A stretch of 64,000 nucleotides of DNA from DATFVA01 sp963721075 (GCA_963721075.1 CAVRHV010000013.1:124001-188000), one strand, 5' to 3'; counted from the first letter of the stretch, positions 38,329-49,162 are shown. Notes: generated by a model not told the origin, from the letters alone. A program made the numbers and translations.

Positions 38329-38359
38329 TAAGGTTTATTAACAATAATGAAAAAATAAT

Positions 38360-39475
38360 ATGGCTGAGCAAGGATTATTTACACTGGGAATCGAAGAGGA
38401 ATTCCAGATAATCGACCCCGAATCACGGGAGTTACGCTCGCATATTCAGCAGATACTCGAGGACGGCAAGATGATCCTGGCGGAGAATGTGAAGCCGGAG
38501 ATGCATCAATCAGTGGTTGAAGTCGGTACCAACGTCTGCAGGGATATCCATGATGCAAGACAACAGGTTACCAGGCTAAGAAGCGACCTCGCCAAGCTTG
38601 CAATAAAGAAGAACTTAAGAATAGCTGCAGCAGGGACCCATCCGTTTTCACACTGGAAGGATCAGAAGATAACTTCGCACCCAAGATATAAAACAATTGT
38701 TACCGATATGCAGCAGATCGCCAGGGCCAACCTGATATTCGGACTGCATGTGCATGTAGGTGTGGATGATCGTGAAACAGCACTGCACGTTATGAATGCT
38801 GCCCGTTATTTTCTTCCGCATATTTTCGCCTTATCAACAAATTCGCCTTTCTGGCTGGGAAGAAACACAGGCTTCAAATCTTACAGGAGCAAGGTATTCG
38901 ACCGTTTTCCGAGAACGGGTATTCCTGATTACTTTAATAGTCTGGCCGAGTACGACAACTTCATTAAGCTTTTAATAAAAACAAACTGCATTGACGACGC
39001 AAAGAAAATCTGGTGGGACATTCGTGCTCACCCGATATTTGAAACTCTCGAATTCAGGATTTGCGATTTACCTATGCGTGTTGATGAAACTATTGCTCTC
39101 GCAGCACTAATGCAGGCGGTAGTTGTAAAGCTTTACAAGCTTATAAAACAGAATCTCGGGTTCAGACTTTACCGCAGGGCTCTGATAGCTGAAAACAAAT
39201 GGCGGGCCGCCAGGTACGGCATACAAGGTAAACTGATCGATTTCGGAAAGCAGGCTGAAGTTGAAACAACCAAACTTATCGACGAGTTGCTCGAATTTGT
39301 TGATGATGTTGTTGACGAACTTGATTCACGTAAAGAGATTAATTATATAAAGACTATATGCGAGAACGGAACAGGGGCTGACCGTCAGCTTGAGGTGTGG
39401 GAACAGTCGTATGATCCCAAAAATGTAGTGGATTTTATTATTGACGAAACTCATCACGGGTTAAACCTGGACTGA
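38360..39475 (+). CDS. Carboxylate-amine ligase, GCS2/YbdK family
   Basis: 371 residues of the glutamate-cysteine ligase type 2 family. LGIEEEFQIID (9-19) holds the metal-binding glutamates; GTHPFSHW, ANLIFGLHVHVGVDD, STNSPFW and EFRICDLPM are family blocks. Real GshA-type activity is known for some members; YbdK has only weak activity, and this gene is not next to gshB. It starts 31 bases after the ATP-grasp gene, which suggests both build the same amide-linked product. Confidence 0.88.
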   Translation: MAEQGLFTLGIEEEFQIIDPESRELRSHIQQILEDGKMILAENVKPEMHQSVVEVGTNVCRDIHDARQQVTRLRSDLAKLAIKKNLRIAAAGTHPFSHWKDQKITSHPRYKTIVTDMQQIARANLIFGLHVHVGVDDRETALHVMNAARYFLPHIFALSTNSPFWLGRNTGFKSYRSKVFDRFPRTGIPDYFNSLAEYDNFIKLLIKTNCIDDAKKIWWDIRAHPIFETLEFRICDLPMRVDETIALAALMQAVVVKLYKLIKQNLGFRLYRRALIAENKWRAARYGIQGKLIDFGKQAEVETTKLIDELLEFVDDVVDELDSRKEINYIKTICENGTGADRQLEVWEQSYDPKNVVDFIIDETHHGLNLD

Positions 39476-39508
39476 GCAACATATACTATCAAAAAAAATG
39501 GAGAATTT

Positions 39509-40303
39509 TTGGCATCAATCAAAGCTGCAGTTATTGATTTATATAATAATGAACCGAATGAAGGGATACGCTGCATAAAAGATATTCTGTCTGATACAAA
39601 AACCGGAAATGGAATATCTTTTGAATATAAGGTGTTTGAAACACGGTATAAGGACGAGATTCCCGGCAAGGATTATGATATTTTTATTTCCTCCGGAGGT
39701 CCCGGAGATCCTTTTGACGGAGAAGGAACCAGGTGGGAAAAACTTTATTTCGACTTGATTGACAGCATCTGGAACCATAATCAGAATAATCCCTCAAGAA
39801 AAAAATATATCTTCTTCATCTGTCACTCTTTCCAGATAATGAGCAGATTCTTTAAGCTCGGTAAAGTGTCTAAAAGAGATAAAACATCATTCGGGCTTCT
39901 CCCCTTTTCTAAAACCGAGGAAGGTGCGGAGGACAAACTTCTGAAGGATCTGCCCGAGCCTTTCTATGCAGCGGATATAAGGCAGTACCAGGTCACTGAT
40001 CCGGATTACAAAGTATTCGCCAATATGGGAGCGAAAATACTTTCTTATGAAATTCCCGTTGTTGAAGGAAAGCTCGAAAAAGCATTTACTGCAGTAAGAA
40101 TATCGGATGAAATAATAGGCACACAGTTTCATCCGGAGGCCGATCCTGAAAGTATGCTTTATCATTTCAGACAGGAAGAACGCAAAAAGCAGGTGGAGGA
40201 TCTTTTCGGTCCGGGCAAATATGAACAGATGCTAAATTGGCTGAATGATGAAGACAAAGATGAAGCTGACCCGGAAAACAGTCCTGCCAGGTTTCCTGAA
40301 TAA
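39509..40303 (+). CDS. Class I glutamine amidotransferase domain protein
   Basis: 264 residues. Triad: Cys105 (FICHSFQIM), His208 and Glu210 (TQFHPEADPE). Oxyanion-type loop SSGGPGDP at 61-68. The nucleophile motif is F-I-C-H-S rather than G-x-C-x-G, so it is an atypical member and might act as a hydrolase or transferase on a gamma-glutamyl-type bond. Start TTG at 39509 with TGGAG upstream. Sits between two ligase genes. Confidence 0.8.
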   Translation: MASIKAAVIDLYNNEPNEGIRCIKDILSDTKTGNGISFEYKVFETRYKDEIPGKDYDIFISSGGPGDPFDGEGTRWEKLYFDLIDSIWNHNQNNPSRKKYIFFICHSFQIMSRFFKLGKVSKRDKTSFGLLPFSKTEEGAEDKLLKDLPEPFYAADIRQYQVTDPDYKVFANMGAKILSYEIPVVEGKLEKAFTAVRISDEIIGTQFHPEADPESMLYHFRQEERKKQVEDLFGPGKYEQMLNWLNDEDKDEADPENSPARFPE

Positions 40304-40348
40304 TGCAGTTAAAGAACTAACCTCATCCTACAAAGTTTAGACGGATCT

Positions 40349-41530
40349 ATGATTCCTCAGCTAAGAAAAGAATTTAACAGAGCGTTTTCACAGAAAAAGT
40401 ACAATAAGTTCATTGAAGATATCAACTCGGGATTAAAATATTCCGCAGATTTCAGAATTTCCGAAACCCCTGTTTTCCTGCCCAGGGATTTCACGAATGA
40501 ATTAATTAAAGCTTCGGACGGAATCATTCAGCAGATAAAAACAGACGATTTTAAGCTTCGCTCAAAAGCCGCGATTCCCGAAGGCCTGTCCGTTCCCGGA
40601 GAGGATGATCATCCCCTTTTCCTTTCAATTGACTTTGCCGTATCAAGAAACGGGAGCGGTAAGCTGGTCCCTTCTCTTATCGAGCTTCAGGGTTTCCCCA
40701 CTGTATACGCCTATCAGGCATACTATGAACGCCTCCTCAGAAAACATTTTTATATTCCTTCAGGATATACACCCTATTTTGACGGTCTCGAAGAAGAAAC
40801 CTATTTGAAAATGCTAAAGGATGCTATTGTAGGTGAAGCAGATCCCGAGAATGTAATTTTAATGGAGATCGAACCGGATAAACAGAAAACACGAATTGAT
40901 TTTGCGGCAACCGAAAAATTCTTCGGAGTAAAAACGGTAGATATTTCAGAAATAAAACAGGATGGGAAAATATTATTCTATAAGGACGGCAGCAAACTTG
41001 TGCCTGTAACGAAAATATACAACCGCGTTATATTCGATGAATTAAAAAGAAAGAACATTAAATACAATTTTGATTTGACAAAAGATCTGCACGTAAGCTG
41101 GGCAGGTCACCCCAACTGGTTCTTCAAAATAAGCAAGTATTCCCTTCCGCTGTTAAAAAGCAAGTATGTTCCCGAGTGCTGGTACCTGAATGAACTTGAA
41201 CGGTATCCTGATGATTTAAGCAGTTACGTCCTTAAACCTTTATTTTCCTTTGCGGGGCTTGGAGTAAAAGTAGATGTTACCCGCAAGCTGCTTGAGGAGA
41301 TAAAAGACAAGGAAAACTATATCCTTCAGAAAAAGGTGGAGTATGCCCCGGTAATTGAGACTCCCGGTAACGAATTTTCCAAAATTGAGGTCCGGTTGAT
41401 GTTCATCTGGCAGGAAAAACCAGTACTGGTAAACAACCTTGTCAGAATGAGCAAAGGCAGTATGATGGGAGTAGATTTCAATAAAAATAAAACCTGGGTC
41501 GGTTCCAGCTGCGCCTATCACCCCGATTAG
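40349..41530 (+). CDS. Uncharacterised protein, possible circularly permuted ATP-grasp
   Basis: 393 residues; I do not recognise a named family. Features that suggest an ATP-grasp core: a C-terminal block SSYVLKPLFSFAGLGVKVDV (Lys and Gly-rich nucleotide loop), then NYILQKKVEYAPVIETPG, then IEVRLMFIWQEKPVLVNNLV and MSKGSMMGVDFNKNKTWVG, where Glu and Asn could bind metal. N-terminal DFAVSRNGSGKLVPSLIELQ resembles glutathionylspermidine-synthase-like acceptor domains. It is 45 bases from the amidotransferase gene. If confirmed, it would be the third amide-forming ligase in the set. Confidence 0.6.
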   Translation: MIPQLRKEFNRAFSQKKYNKFIEDINSGLKYSADFRISETPVFLPRDFTNELIKASDGIIQQIKTDDFKLRSKAAIPEGLSVPGEDDHPLFLSIDFAVSRNGSGKLVPSLIELQGFPTVYAYQAYYERLLRKHFYIPSGYTPYFDGLEEETYLKMLKDAIVGEADPENVILMEIEPDKQKTRIDFAATEKFFGVKTVDISEIKQDGKILFYKDGSKLVPVTKIYNRVIFDELKRKNIKYNFDLTKDLHVSWAGHPNWFFKISKYSLPLLKSKYVPECWYLNELERYPDDLSSYVLKPLFSFAGLGVKVDVTRKLLEEIKDKENYILQKKVEYAPVIETPGNEFSKIEVRLMFIWQEKPVLVNNLVRMSKGSMMGVDFNKNKTWVGSSCAYHPD

Positions 41531-41645
41531 ACATATTCTCCGGAAATATTTCGTAAAACTGTGAACCAGATCAGTATTTGTTTTAATCTATAAGGATATT
41601 TTATATTTTATTAAGAACAAACGAGTAAAATTCCCTTTTAAGTCT

Positions 41646-44600
41646 ATGATAAAACTTTTTAGTAATAACAGAAAAAATATAACCTTCGAGTTTCATACTT
41701 CATCGGAAGCCAGAAAAAAATATGAACTTGACGAGAACCTATTCACTCTTACAGGCGATCTTATCGTTGCCGATTTTACGCAGGCAAGAAAACTTGCTGA
41801 TAAGATCAACCAGGTTAAAAAGAAGGAAAACCATCAGCAGAATTTGACTACACCGGGACAGGTAAACGCACTGGGACTTATCCACGAAATCTTTCATTTC
41901 CTGCTTGGATATTATGAGGAGAACATTAATCCGGGCGTGTTTACAAGAGCCCTGAAACAGCTTAAAGAAAATCTAACAGTTGAAGAAACAGATAAAGTAC
42001 TTCTGAACTTTATTAATGACTTTCCTCCGCTTGATGTTTATAAAGGCAACGTTAAAGCCGAAGATTATTTAATTGGAACGACAGGAAACAAAGCAAACAG
42101 GGAAATACTGGTTGAGGAAATAATCCTTCTTCATCTTCAGAATAATAATCCCGCCGCTTCGAACCTTTCTGATTTATATACGGATAAACCGCTGGCAGCA
42201 AAAACAAAATACCTCGGATTCCTGGATGAGACCGAGAAATTTCTAATAACCGAAAAGACTTTCGGAAAAGATAATCTTCCCCTGATGCAGTTCCTGAGAA
42301 AACCGATCGTTAATAGTCCCTATAACCTTGAAGGCCAGCTTGATTTCATAATAAAGGAATGGGGAGTATTTGTATATGATAAATTCGGGAAGCGACTTCT
42401 TGGAGGGAAAGATCTCATTTACGAAGACTATAAGCTTTTCATTCAGCACGGGGGCGGAGAAAAAGGGACACCCCCTGTTCCATCTTACGAATTTGATGAA
42501 GAATATTTCAGAAAACTGAAGGCAAGGCTGGAAGCGGGTGAACACCTGACCTCGGATGAAATGAAATATTACCAGGCTGAGTATGAAAAATTCACTGCTG
42601 ATATTGAATGGATGCCGCGTGTTGTAATGCTGGCTAAAAATACTCATGTGTGGCTCAATCAGCTTTCAAAAAAATATCAGAGATCAATTACAAGGCTCGA
42701 CCAGATCCCCGATGAGGAGCTTGATCAGCTTGCAAGATGGAACTTTACTGCGCTATGGCTTATCGGGGTATGGGAAAGGAGCTCAGCGTCCCGGAAGATT
42801 AAACACCTGACAGGTAATCCTGAGGCAGTGTCTTCAGCGTATTCATTGTATGATTACATTATTGCGCAGGACCTGGGCGGCGAAGAAGCTTTTTATAATC
42901 TGAAAGAAAGAGCAGCAAAACGAGGGATACGGATGGCAAGCGATATGGTGCCCAATCATACCGGCATCTTCTCGAAGTGGGTGATTGAAAAGCCGTATTA
43001 CTTCATCCAGCGGGATGAACCTCCCTATCCTTCATATGCATTTTACGGACCTGACCTGTCGGATGATGACAGGGTATCAGTAAGAATTGAAGATAAGTAC
43101 TATTCACGCTCCGATGCTGCGGTTGTGTTCCAGAGAGTTGATAAGTATACAGGCGATACAAAATATATATATCACGGAAATGACGGGACAAATATGCCGT
43201 GGAACGACACCGCACAGCTTAACCTTTTAATACCTGAAGTGAGGGAGTCGCTTTACCAGACGATTAAACACGTCGCCAGAATGTTCCCGATCATAAGATT
43301 CGATGCTGCAATGACGCTTTCAAAAAAACATTACCAGAGACTGTGGTATCCTGTCCCCGGAACAGCGGGAGCTGTTCCATCAAGAGCCGATTATGCAATG
43401 ACCCGGGACCAGTTTGATAATGAAATGCCGAATGAATTCTGGCGTGAAGTGGTTGACAGGATGAAAGAGGAAATGCCTGATACTCTGCTGCTGGCAGAGG
43501 CTTTCTGGCTGATGGAGGGCTATTTCGTAAGGACTCTGGGAATGCACAGGGTTTACAACAGCGCGTTCATGCATATGATGATGAAAGAGGAAAACGAGAA
43601 GTATCGTCTCCTCGTTAAGAATACACTGGATTTTAATCCCGAGATCCTGAAACGCTATGTTAATTTTATGAGCAACCCCGATGAGGAAACAGCAGTTAAC
43701 CAGTTCGGCAAGGGTGACAAGTACTTTGGCGTCTGCGTTACTACTGATAACGATGCCGGGGCTCCCAATGTTCGGTCATGGGCAGATAGAAGGCTTCGCT
43801 GAAAAATACGGAATGGAATATAAAAGGGCATATTACGACGAATTTGTTGATGACAATCTTGTGCGCACTCATGAAGACCAGATCTTCCCGTTAATGAAGA
43901 AAAGATATTTGTTCAGCCAGGTTGAGAATTTTGAATTCTTTGACTTTGTTGATGATTCGGGAAATGTTAATGAATCTGTATTTGCATATACGAACCGGAG
44001 CGGAAATGAAAGAGCTTTCGTGCTATACAATAATTCCTACCAGGAATGCAGCGGGACTGTAAAATATTCCGTAGAGAAAGCCGGAAGTGAAGGGAAAAGA
44101 AGCAAATCTCTGGCGGAGGCGCTTAATCTGAAGTCAGATCATAATGTTTATTATATCTTCAGGGACTACCATACAAAATTCGAATACATTTTACCCGGAC
44201 GCGATATATTCAATTTTGGAAGATTCTTTTATCTAAGAGGATACGAATATGTGGTGATGCTCGATTTCCGTGAGGTATATGATACAGACGGCACTTATGC
44301 CGCTCTTAATGAGTATCTTCACGGTGAGGGAGTATACTCAATTGAGGATACCAAGCGCGAGCTTACTCTGGCTCCCCTACATAAAGCACTATCTTCACTT
44401 CTGGAACCGATGCAGTTTAACGAAATAAAAAATGAAATGTTTGAAAGGAGCAGTAAAGGTTTAAGTAGTCAGTTTCAGTCGGATCTGAACAATGCTGTCG
44501 ATGAAATAAATAAAATGAATGATGTACCGCTCGATAAAATTGAGGTACAGAAGGATCTCGGATTAAAAATCAAATCAGCAAGTGATTTTACGGAACTAAT

Positions 44601-45399
44601 AAAAAACAAAGAAGAATCCAAAAGGAAAACAGCGTGGTTTGAAGAAGCAAGCAAAAACCTGATGTATCTGAGCCGTAATGGTTCAGGTGAGAGCGGCAGG
44701 AACATTATTACTGCATCTGTGCTTCTTAAGGAACTGCAGACCGGCAGGCCGGCTCCCGATTCAGATAAAAACTTTTTCAGAAGATTTCTTTTAGACCGTG
44801 TGATTCCGGGGAGACTCAGACAGCTCTCACCCGATCAGGTAAACAGTTTTAATGAATACGAACTGTTAAAAGTATTATCAGGAAACGATATCTCATCAAG
44901 ATGGACGGAGGAATGTAAATTTATTTCGTCAAACGGTTCGCGTTCAGGCTCCCGTAAAGTTTTAATGTCACCTGAAGGAGCTGAATACATAAAAGGACTT
45001 ATGGATAATGATGAGTTCAGGGATTTTATCAATGTTCATGAACATCTTGAAATAGTTTATTTCAATAAAGAGAAATATGAATTAGTCCTTGATTATCTGT
45101 TTACACTGTATAATCTCACTTCACCACTCAAATATGAATCTAAGAAAAAAGGAAAGACTGCAAAAACAAGGAATGGTTCTACCGCCTCGGAAAAGTTTAT
45201 AATGGACCAGCTGAAAAGTTCACATCAGTACTTCAAACATCTCAAAGAACTGGCTGCCTCAAAAGGCTACCGGTTCAACGATCTGAAAAGTGAAATCAAA
45301 CCTGATAAAGTTACGACAACCAGCAAAACCAAAAAGAAGACGTCGGCAAAAAAATCAAGCATGAAACCAACAACAAATAAAAGAGGAAAAGGTGAATAA
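41646..45399 (+). CDS. Very large GH13 (alpha-amylase superfamily) enzyme, one frame break
   Basis: About 1,250 residues after repair. Residues 1-~350 are a long non-catalytic region. GH13 motifs follow: DMVPNHT (Asp433), IRFDAAMT (nucleophile Asp553), LLLAEAFW (acid Glu618) and SNPDEE (Asp679), where Pro replaces the His of the usual NHD motif. The frame breaks around 43733-43738; one base less gives VALLLITMPGLPMFGHGQIEGF and continues to a long C-terminal region and a Lys/Ser/Thr-rich tail. It probably acts on alpha-glucan or trehalose-type sugars; transferase activity is possible. The TreT-like gene upstream supports a linked sugar pathway. Confidence 0.8.
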
Positions 45400-47377
45400 A
45401 AAAATTCTTTTACTTTTTGCGACCGTACTCATTATATCGGGGAAGAACATAAAAGCTCAGTATACAATACAGGAGGCGTTTCCAAATCTGAGTTTTGTAA
45501 ATCCTGTCGATCTGCAGTATGCCCCGGACGGGACAGACAGAATCTTCGTAGTTGAACAATCAGGCATAATTAAAGTATTCGAGAATAATGGAAATACGAC
45601 CGAGGTGAAAACTTTTCTCGATATAACTGACAGAGTAACCAGCGGCGGAGAAACGGGTCTGCTTGGACTGGCTTTTCATCCCGATTTTGCTTCAAACGGA
45701 TACTTTTATGTTGATTATACAACACCCAACCCGCTAAGAACACATGTATCAAGATTCCAGGTTACATCTGATCCGGATTCTGCGGATAATTCAAGCGAAC
45801 TTGTACTGCTTGAAATAGCTCAGCCTTTTTCAAATCATAATGGAGGCAGGGTAAGTTTTGGTCCTGACGGCTATTTATATGTTGGTATGGGCGACGGCGG
45901 ATCCGGCGGCGATCCTAACGACAACGCCCAGAACCGATCAGTGCTGCTTGGAAAAATCCTGAGGATCGACGTAGATAATCCATCGGGAGGACTAAACTAC
46001 GGAATTCCACCTACTAATCCTTTTGTCGGTAACACGCAGGGATGGAGAGAAGAGATTTATTCATATGGAATGAGAAATCCCTGGCGTTTCAGCTTCGATC
46101 CCGTCACTAGCAAACTATGGTGCGGGGATGTGGGACAGAATGCATGGGAAGAAATTGATACCATTACCAGCGGAGGCAATTACGGCTGGAGATGTTACGA
46201 AGGAAACCATGAGTATAATATGACCGGATGCACGGGAACAGATTATCTATTTCCGATATGGGAATATAGTCACTCTAACGGCTGCTCCATCACAGGCGGT
46301 TTTGTCTACAGAGGAAACAGAAGACCGGAACTGACAGGAACTTATATATACGGCGACTATTGCTCGCGAAGCGTCTGGAGTTTAGATTACAGCGGTGTTA
46401 ATCTCTCAAATGATCTGATTGGAACTGCCCCCTCTTCAATACTCTCTTTCGGCATCGATATGAACAATGAATTATACATCTGCTGCTCTAACGGAAAAAT
46501 TTATGAATATCAGTCAGCAGTATCGGCCCCTACTAACCTCCAGGCAGGATCGGGAGGAAACGGCACAGTCGACCTTAGCTGGGAGGATAATTCTGATAAT
46601 GAAACCGGATTCCGAATACAAAGAAAGGATAGTTCAAACATATTTTCAGACGTTGGAACTACAGGTGCGGATGAAACCACTTTCACTGATAATGTTTCGG
46701 ATATTACAACCTACACTTACAGGGTGATAGCGTATAACGACTCAGCTGTTTCCAATTACAGTAATGAAGCTGAAGTAAATATCACCCAGGTCCCGGTTAA
46801 CCTTGTTTCTTTTTCAGGACAGATATCCGGGAGCAAGGTAATACTCAGCTGGATGACTGCAACGGAAACTAACAGTAAAGGATTCGCCGTCGAGCGAAGT
46901 CTTGGAGGCGATTGGGCTGAGATTGCATTTATAAACGGACAAGGTACAACTTCGGAACGGAGCACGTATAATTATACAGATGATTTCACGAATGAAACCT
47001 ACAACGGAATAGCTGAGTACAGACTTAAACAGGTAGATTATGATGGGAGCTATACATATTCCAGGACAATCTCGGTAGATCTAAACATAAAATCCCGTGG
47101 ATATTACCTGGTGCAGAATTACCCTAACCCATTTAACCCTTCAACAACAATACAATTTAATCTCCCTGAACAAAGCAGAGTTAAGTTAAATATTATCAAT
47201 AGCTTAGGTCAGGTTGTCGAACAACTTGTAAATGGGGAAACAGGCAAAGGAACCTATGAGAAAGTCTGGAATGCTTCGAAGTTTGCCTCCGGAATATATT
47301 ATGTCTCAATCAGAGTAGAATCAGAGGTGTCTGACCGTACTTATTTTAAAGTACTCAAAATGCTTTATATGAAATAA
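45392..47377 (+). CDS. Secreted PQQ-type sugar dehydrogenase with Fn3 and T9SS sorting domain
   Basis: 661 residues. Signal peptide NKKILLLFATVLIISGKNIK. The six-bladed soluble glucose/aldose dehydrogenase propeller runs to about residue 370: ETGLLGLAFHPDF, FSNHNGGRVSFGPDGYLYVG, GKILRIDVDNP, YGMRNPWRFSFD and GNYGWRCYEG. A fibronectin-III-like region follows (APTNLQAGSGGNGTVDLSW), and a T9SS sorting domain ends it (LVQNYPNPFNPSTTIQF ... SGIYYVSI). Such enzymes oxidise aldoses with PQQ. The start is GTG at 45392, overlapping the GH13 stop by eight bases. Confidence 0.88.
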   Translation: MNKKILLLFATVLIISGKNIKAQYTIQEAFPNLSFVNPVDLQYAPDGTDRIFVVEQSGIIKVFENNGNTTEVKTFLDITDRVTSGGETGLLGLAFHPDFASNGYFYVDYTTPNPLRTHVSRFQVTSDPDSADNSSELVLLEIAQPFSNHNGGRVSFGPDGYLYVGMGDGGSGGDPNDNAQNRSVLLGKILRIDVDNPSGGLNYGIPPTNPFVGNTQGWREEIYSYGMRNPWRFSFDPVTSKLWCGDVGQNAWEEIDTITSGGNYGWRCYEGNHEYNMTGCTGTDYLFPIWEYSHSNGCSITGGFVYRGNRRPELTGTYIYGDYCSRSVWSLDYSGVNLSNDLIGTAPSSILSFGIDMNNELYICCSNGKIYEYQSAVSAPTNLQAGSGGNGTVDLSWEDNSDNETGFRIQRKDSSNIFSDVGTTGADETTFTDNVSDITTYTYRVIAYNDSAVSNYSNEAEVNITQVPVNLVSFSGQISGSKVILSWMTATETNSKGFAVERSLGGDWAEIAFINGQGTTSERSTYNYTDDFTNETYNGIAEYRLKQVDYDGSYTYSRTISVDLNIKSRGYYLVQNYPNPFNPSTTIQFNLPEQSRVKLNIINSLGQVVEQLVNGETGKGTYEKVWNASKFASGIYYVSIRVESEVSDRTYFKVLKMLYMK

Positions 47378-47432
47378 ACCCACCTAATTTATTATATTTA
47401 GTTTATTTACGAAGATAGATCCGACTCCGAAT

Positions 47433-47454
47433 AGTCCTGTCAGACGGCAGGACT
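47433..47454 (+). terminator. Weak terminator-like hairpin after the sugar dehydrogenase
   Basis: 9-bp stem with one G-T pair (AGTCCTGTC / GGCAGGACT), loop AGAC, followed by TGTTTG. The T-tract is poor. It lies 56 bases after the stop at 47377. Confidence 0.45.
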
Positions 47455-47565
47455 TGTTTGGAGAATCAATTTTCTCAGCTGTCCCGTTGTTGAGATTAAA
47501 TTAAGCGGGGTAGTGGCAAATCTGCGATTACACACCCAGACGAATTGAAGGGATAACGTATCTGT

Positions 47566-49128
47566 TTAAGGATTACTATTGACATATGCAGCTGCTGCTT
47601 CGGCACAGTTTTCTCCGTCCAAAGCAGCAGAAACAATACCGCCGGCATACCCTGCTCCCTCCCCTGCCGGGAATAAACCGCGTGCTCCCGAATGCATGAA
47701 TGTTGTCCTGTCTCTGGGAATCCGGACTGGTGAACTTGTTCTGCTTTCGGCAGCCACCAGTATCGCCTCATCAGTTATATAGCCTCTCATCTTTTTATTG
47801 AAAATATAGAGAGCTTCCATCAAATACCTGGTAATGAAATCAGGAAGTTCATTGTGCAGATCTGAAGAGGTTAATCCGGGTATATAGGATGTAGGGGGCA
47901 ATGAATTCGAAAATTTTCTTTTAAGAAAGTCAGTTACCCTCTGTGCAGGTGCACTTTGAGTTCTTCCTGCCAGTTCAAAACATTTCGCTTCCAGCTTGTG
48001 CTGCAGTTCGAGTCCCTTAAACGGTTCCTCAGCGTCAATATTCTTCCAGTCGTTCTCATCTACTGTTACCACAAATCCCGAATTAGCGAAAGGTGAATCC
48101 CGTCTGGATAATGACATTCCATTTACCACAATCTCACCGGGAGAAGTAGCCGCGGGAACAATTATGCCGCCGGGACACATACAGAAAGAATATATTCCTT
48201 TGTCTTCCACCTGACAGGAGAGAGAATATGGAGCCGCCGGGAGATTTTTGTGTTTATGTTTAGTGTGATACTGAACTTCATTTATAAGACTCTGCGGATG
48301 CTCAATCCTCACACCCATAGCAAATGGTTTCGCTTCCAGCAGCAGGTTCTTCCGGTAAAGAAGATAATAAATGTCTCTTGCTGAATGACCAGCGGCAAGT
48401 ATCAGTGCATCAGCAGATAATTCATCTTCATCATTAATTACAACCCCGGTCACCTGCCCATCTTTCATCAAAATGTCAGTCAGTTTCGATTTAAAGTGAA
48501 TCTCACCCCCGTTACTTATTATAGTTTCCCTGATAGATTTAACCACTCCGGGAAGCTTATTTGACCCTATATGCGGATGAGAGTCTATAAGGATATCCTC
48601 GGCAGCCCCATGCATAACCAATACATTCAGCATGCCGCTTACATCTCCCCTTTTAGTCGCCCTGGTATAGAGCTTACCATCGCTGTACGTACCCGCTCCT
48701 CCCTCGCCAAAACAGTAATTTGAATCAGGATTAACTTTATGATCCTGCTGTATCGCTCTTAAATCCCTCCTTCTGCTCTGCACATCTTTCCCTCTTTCCA
48801 GTATGACCGGTTTAATTCCAAGTTCTATAAGCTTCAGCGAAGCAAAAAGACCGGCCGGTCCTGAACCTACTACTATAACCTTCTTATTACCATGAACAGG
48901 TTTATAATTTTTAAGGGGACGGATCTCCCGGGGGGATTCATTTATATAGACATTAACAAATACCTTATATACAGGCTCCCTGCTTCGCGCATCGATTGAT
49001 CTTCTAACAGGGACTACCGCCTTTATCTCTTCCATGGCCAGTTTCAATTTAACAGCGGCTTCCTTATATAATACTTCCTTATCAAAAATATCATCAGGTG
49101 AAATTATCAGCTCCAGATCCTTTTTCAT
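47566..49128 (-). CDS. FAD-dependent dehydrogenase of the COG2509 family
   Basis: 520 residues. Dinucleotide-binding motif VIVVGSGPAGLFASLKL near 85-100, then CFGEGGAGTYSDGKLYTR, ALILAAGHSARDIYYLL, FAMGVRIEHPQSLIN and the cysteine-containing SFCMCPGGIIVPA, all characteristic of this widespread uncharacterised flavoprotein. The ending GARGLFPAGEGAGYAGGIVSA is the second FAD contact. Reaction unknown. It is transcribed away from nothing in particular: 34 bases downstream of the SDR gene on the same strand. Confidence 0.85.
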   Translation of the reverse strand: MKKDLELIISPDDIFDKEVLYKEAAVKLKLAMEEIKAVVPVRRSIDARSREPVYKVFVNVYINESPREIRPLKNYKPVHGNKKVIVVGSGPAGLFASLKLIELGIKPVILERGKDVQSRRRDLRAIQQDHKVNPDSNYCFGEGGAGTYSDGKLYTRATKRGDVSGMLNVLVMHGAAEDILIDSHPHIGSNKLPGVVKSIRETIISNGGEIHFKSKLTDILMKDGQVTGVVINDEDELSADALILAAGHSARDIYYLLYRKNLLLEAKPFAMGVRIEHPQSLINEVQYHTKHKHKNLPAAPYSLSCQVEDKGIYSFCMCPGGIIVPAATSPGEIVVNGMSLSRRDSPFANSGFVVTVDENDWKNIDAEEPFKGLELQHKLEAKCFELAGRTQSAPAQRVTDFLKRKFSNSLPPTSYIPGLTSSDLHNELPDFITRYLMEALYIFNKKMRGYITDEAILVAAESRTSSPVRIPRDRTTFMHSGARGLFPAGEGAGYAGGIVSAALDGENCAEAAAAYVNSNP

Positions 49129-49162
49129 AGTTCAATCCGCAGTAAAAGTATATTATATAAAA

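Noticed and set aside
38360..39475. Authentic glutathione synthesis (gshA)
   Set aside because: No gshB next to it; the family also includes enzymes of unknown role, and the neighbours are unusual ligases.
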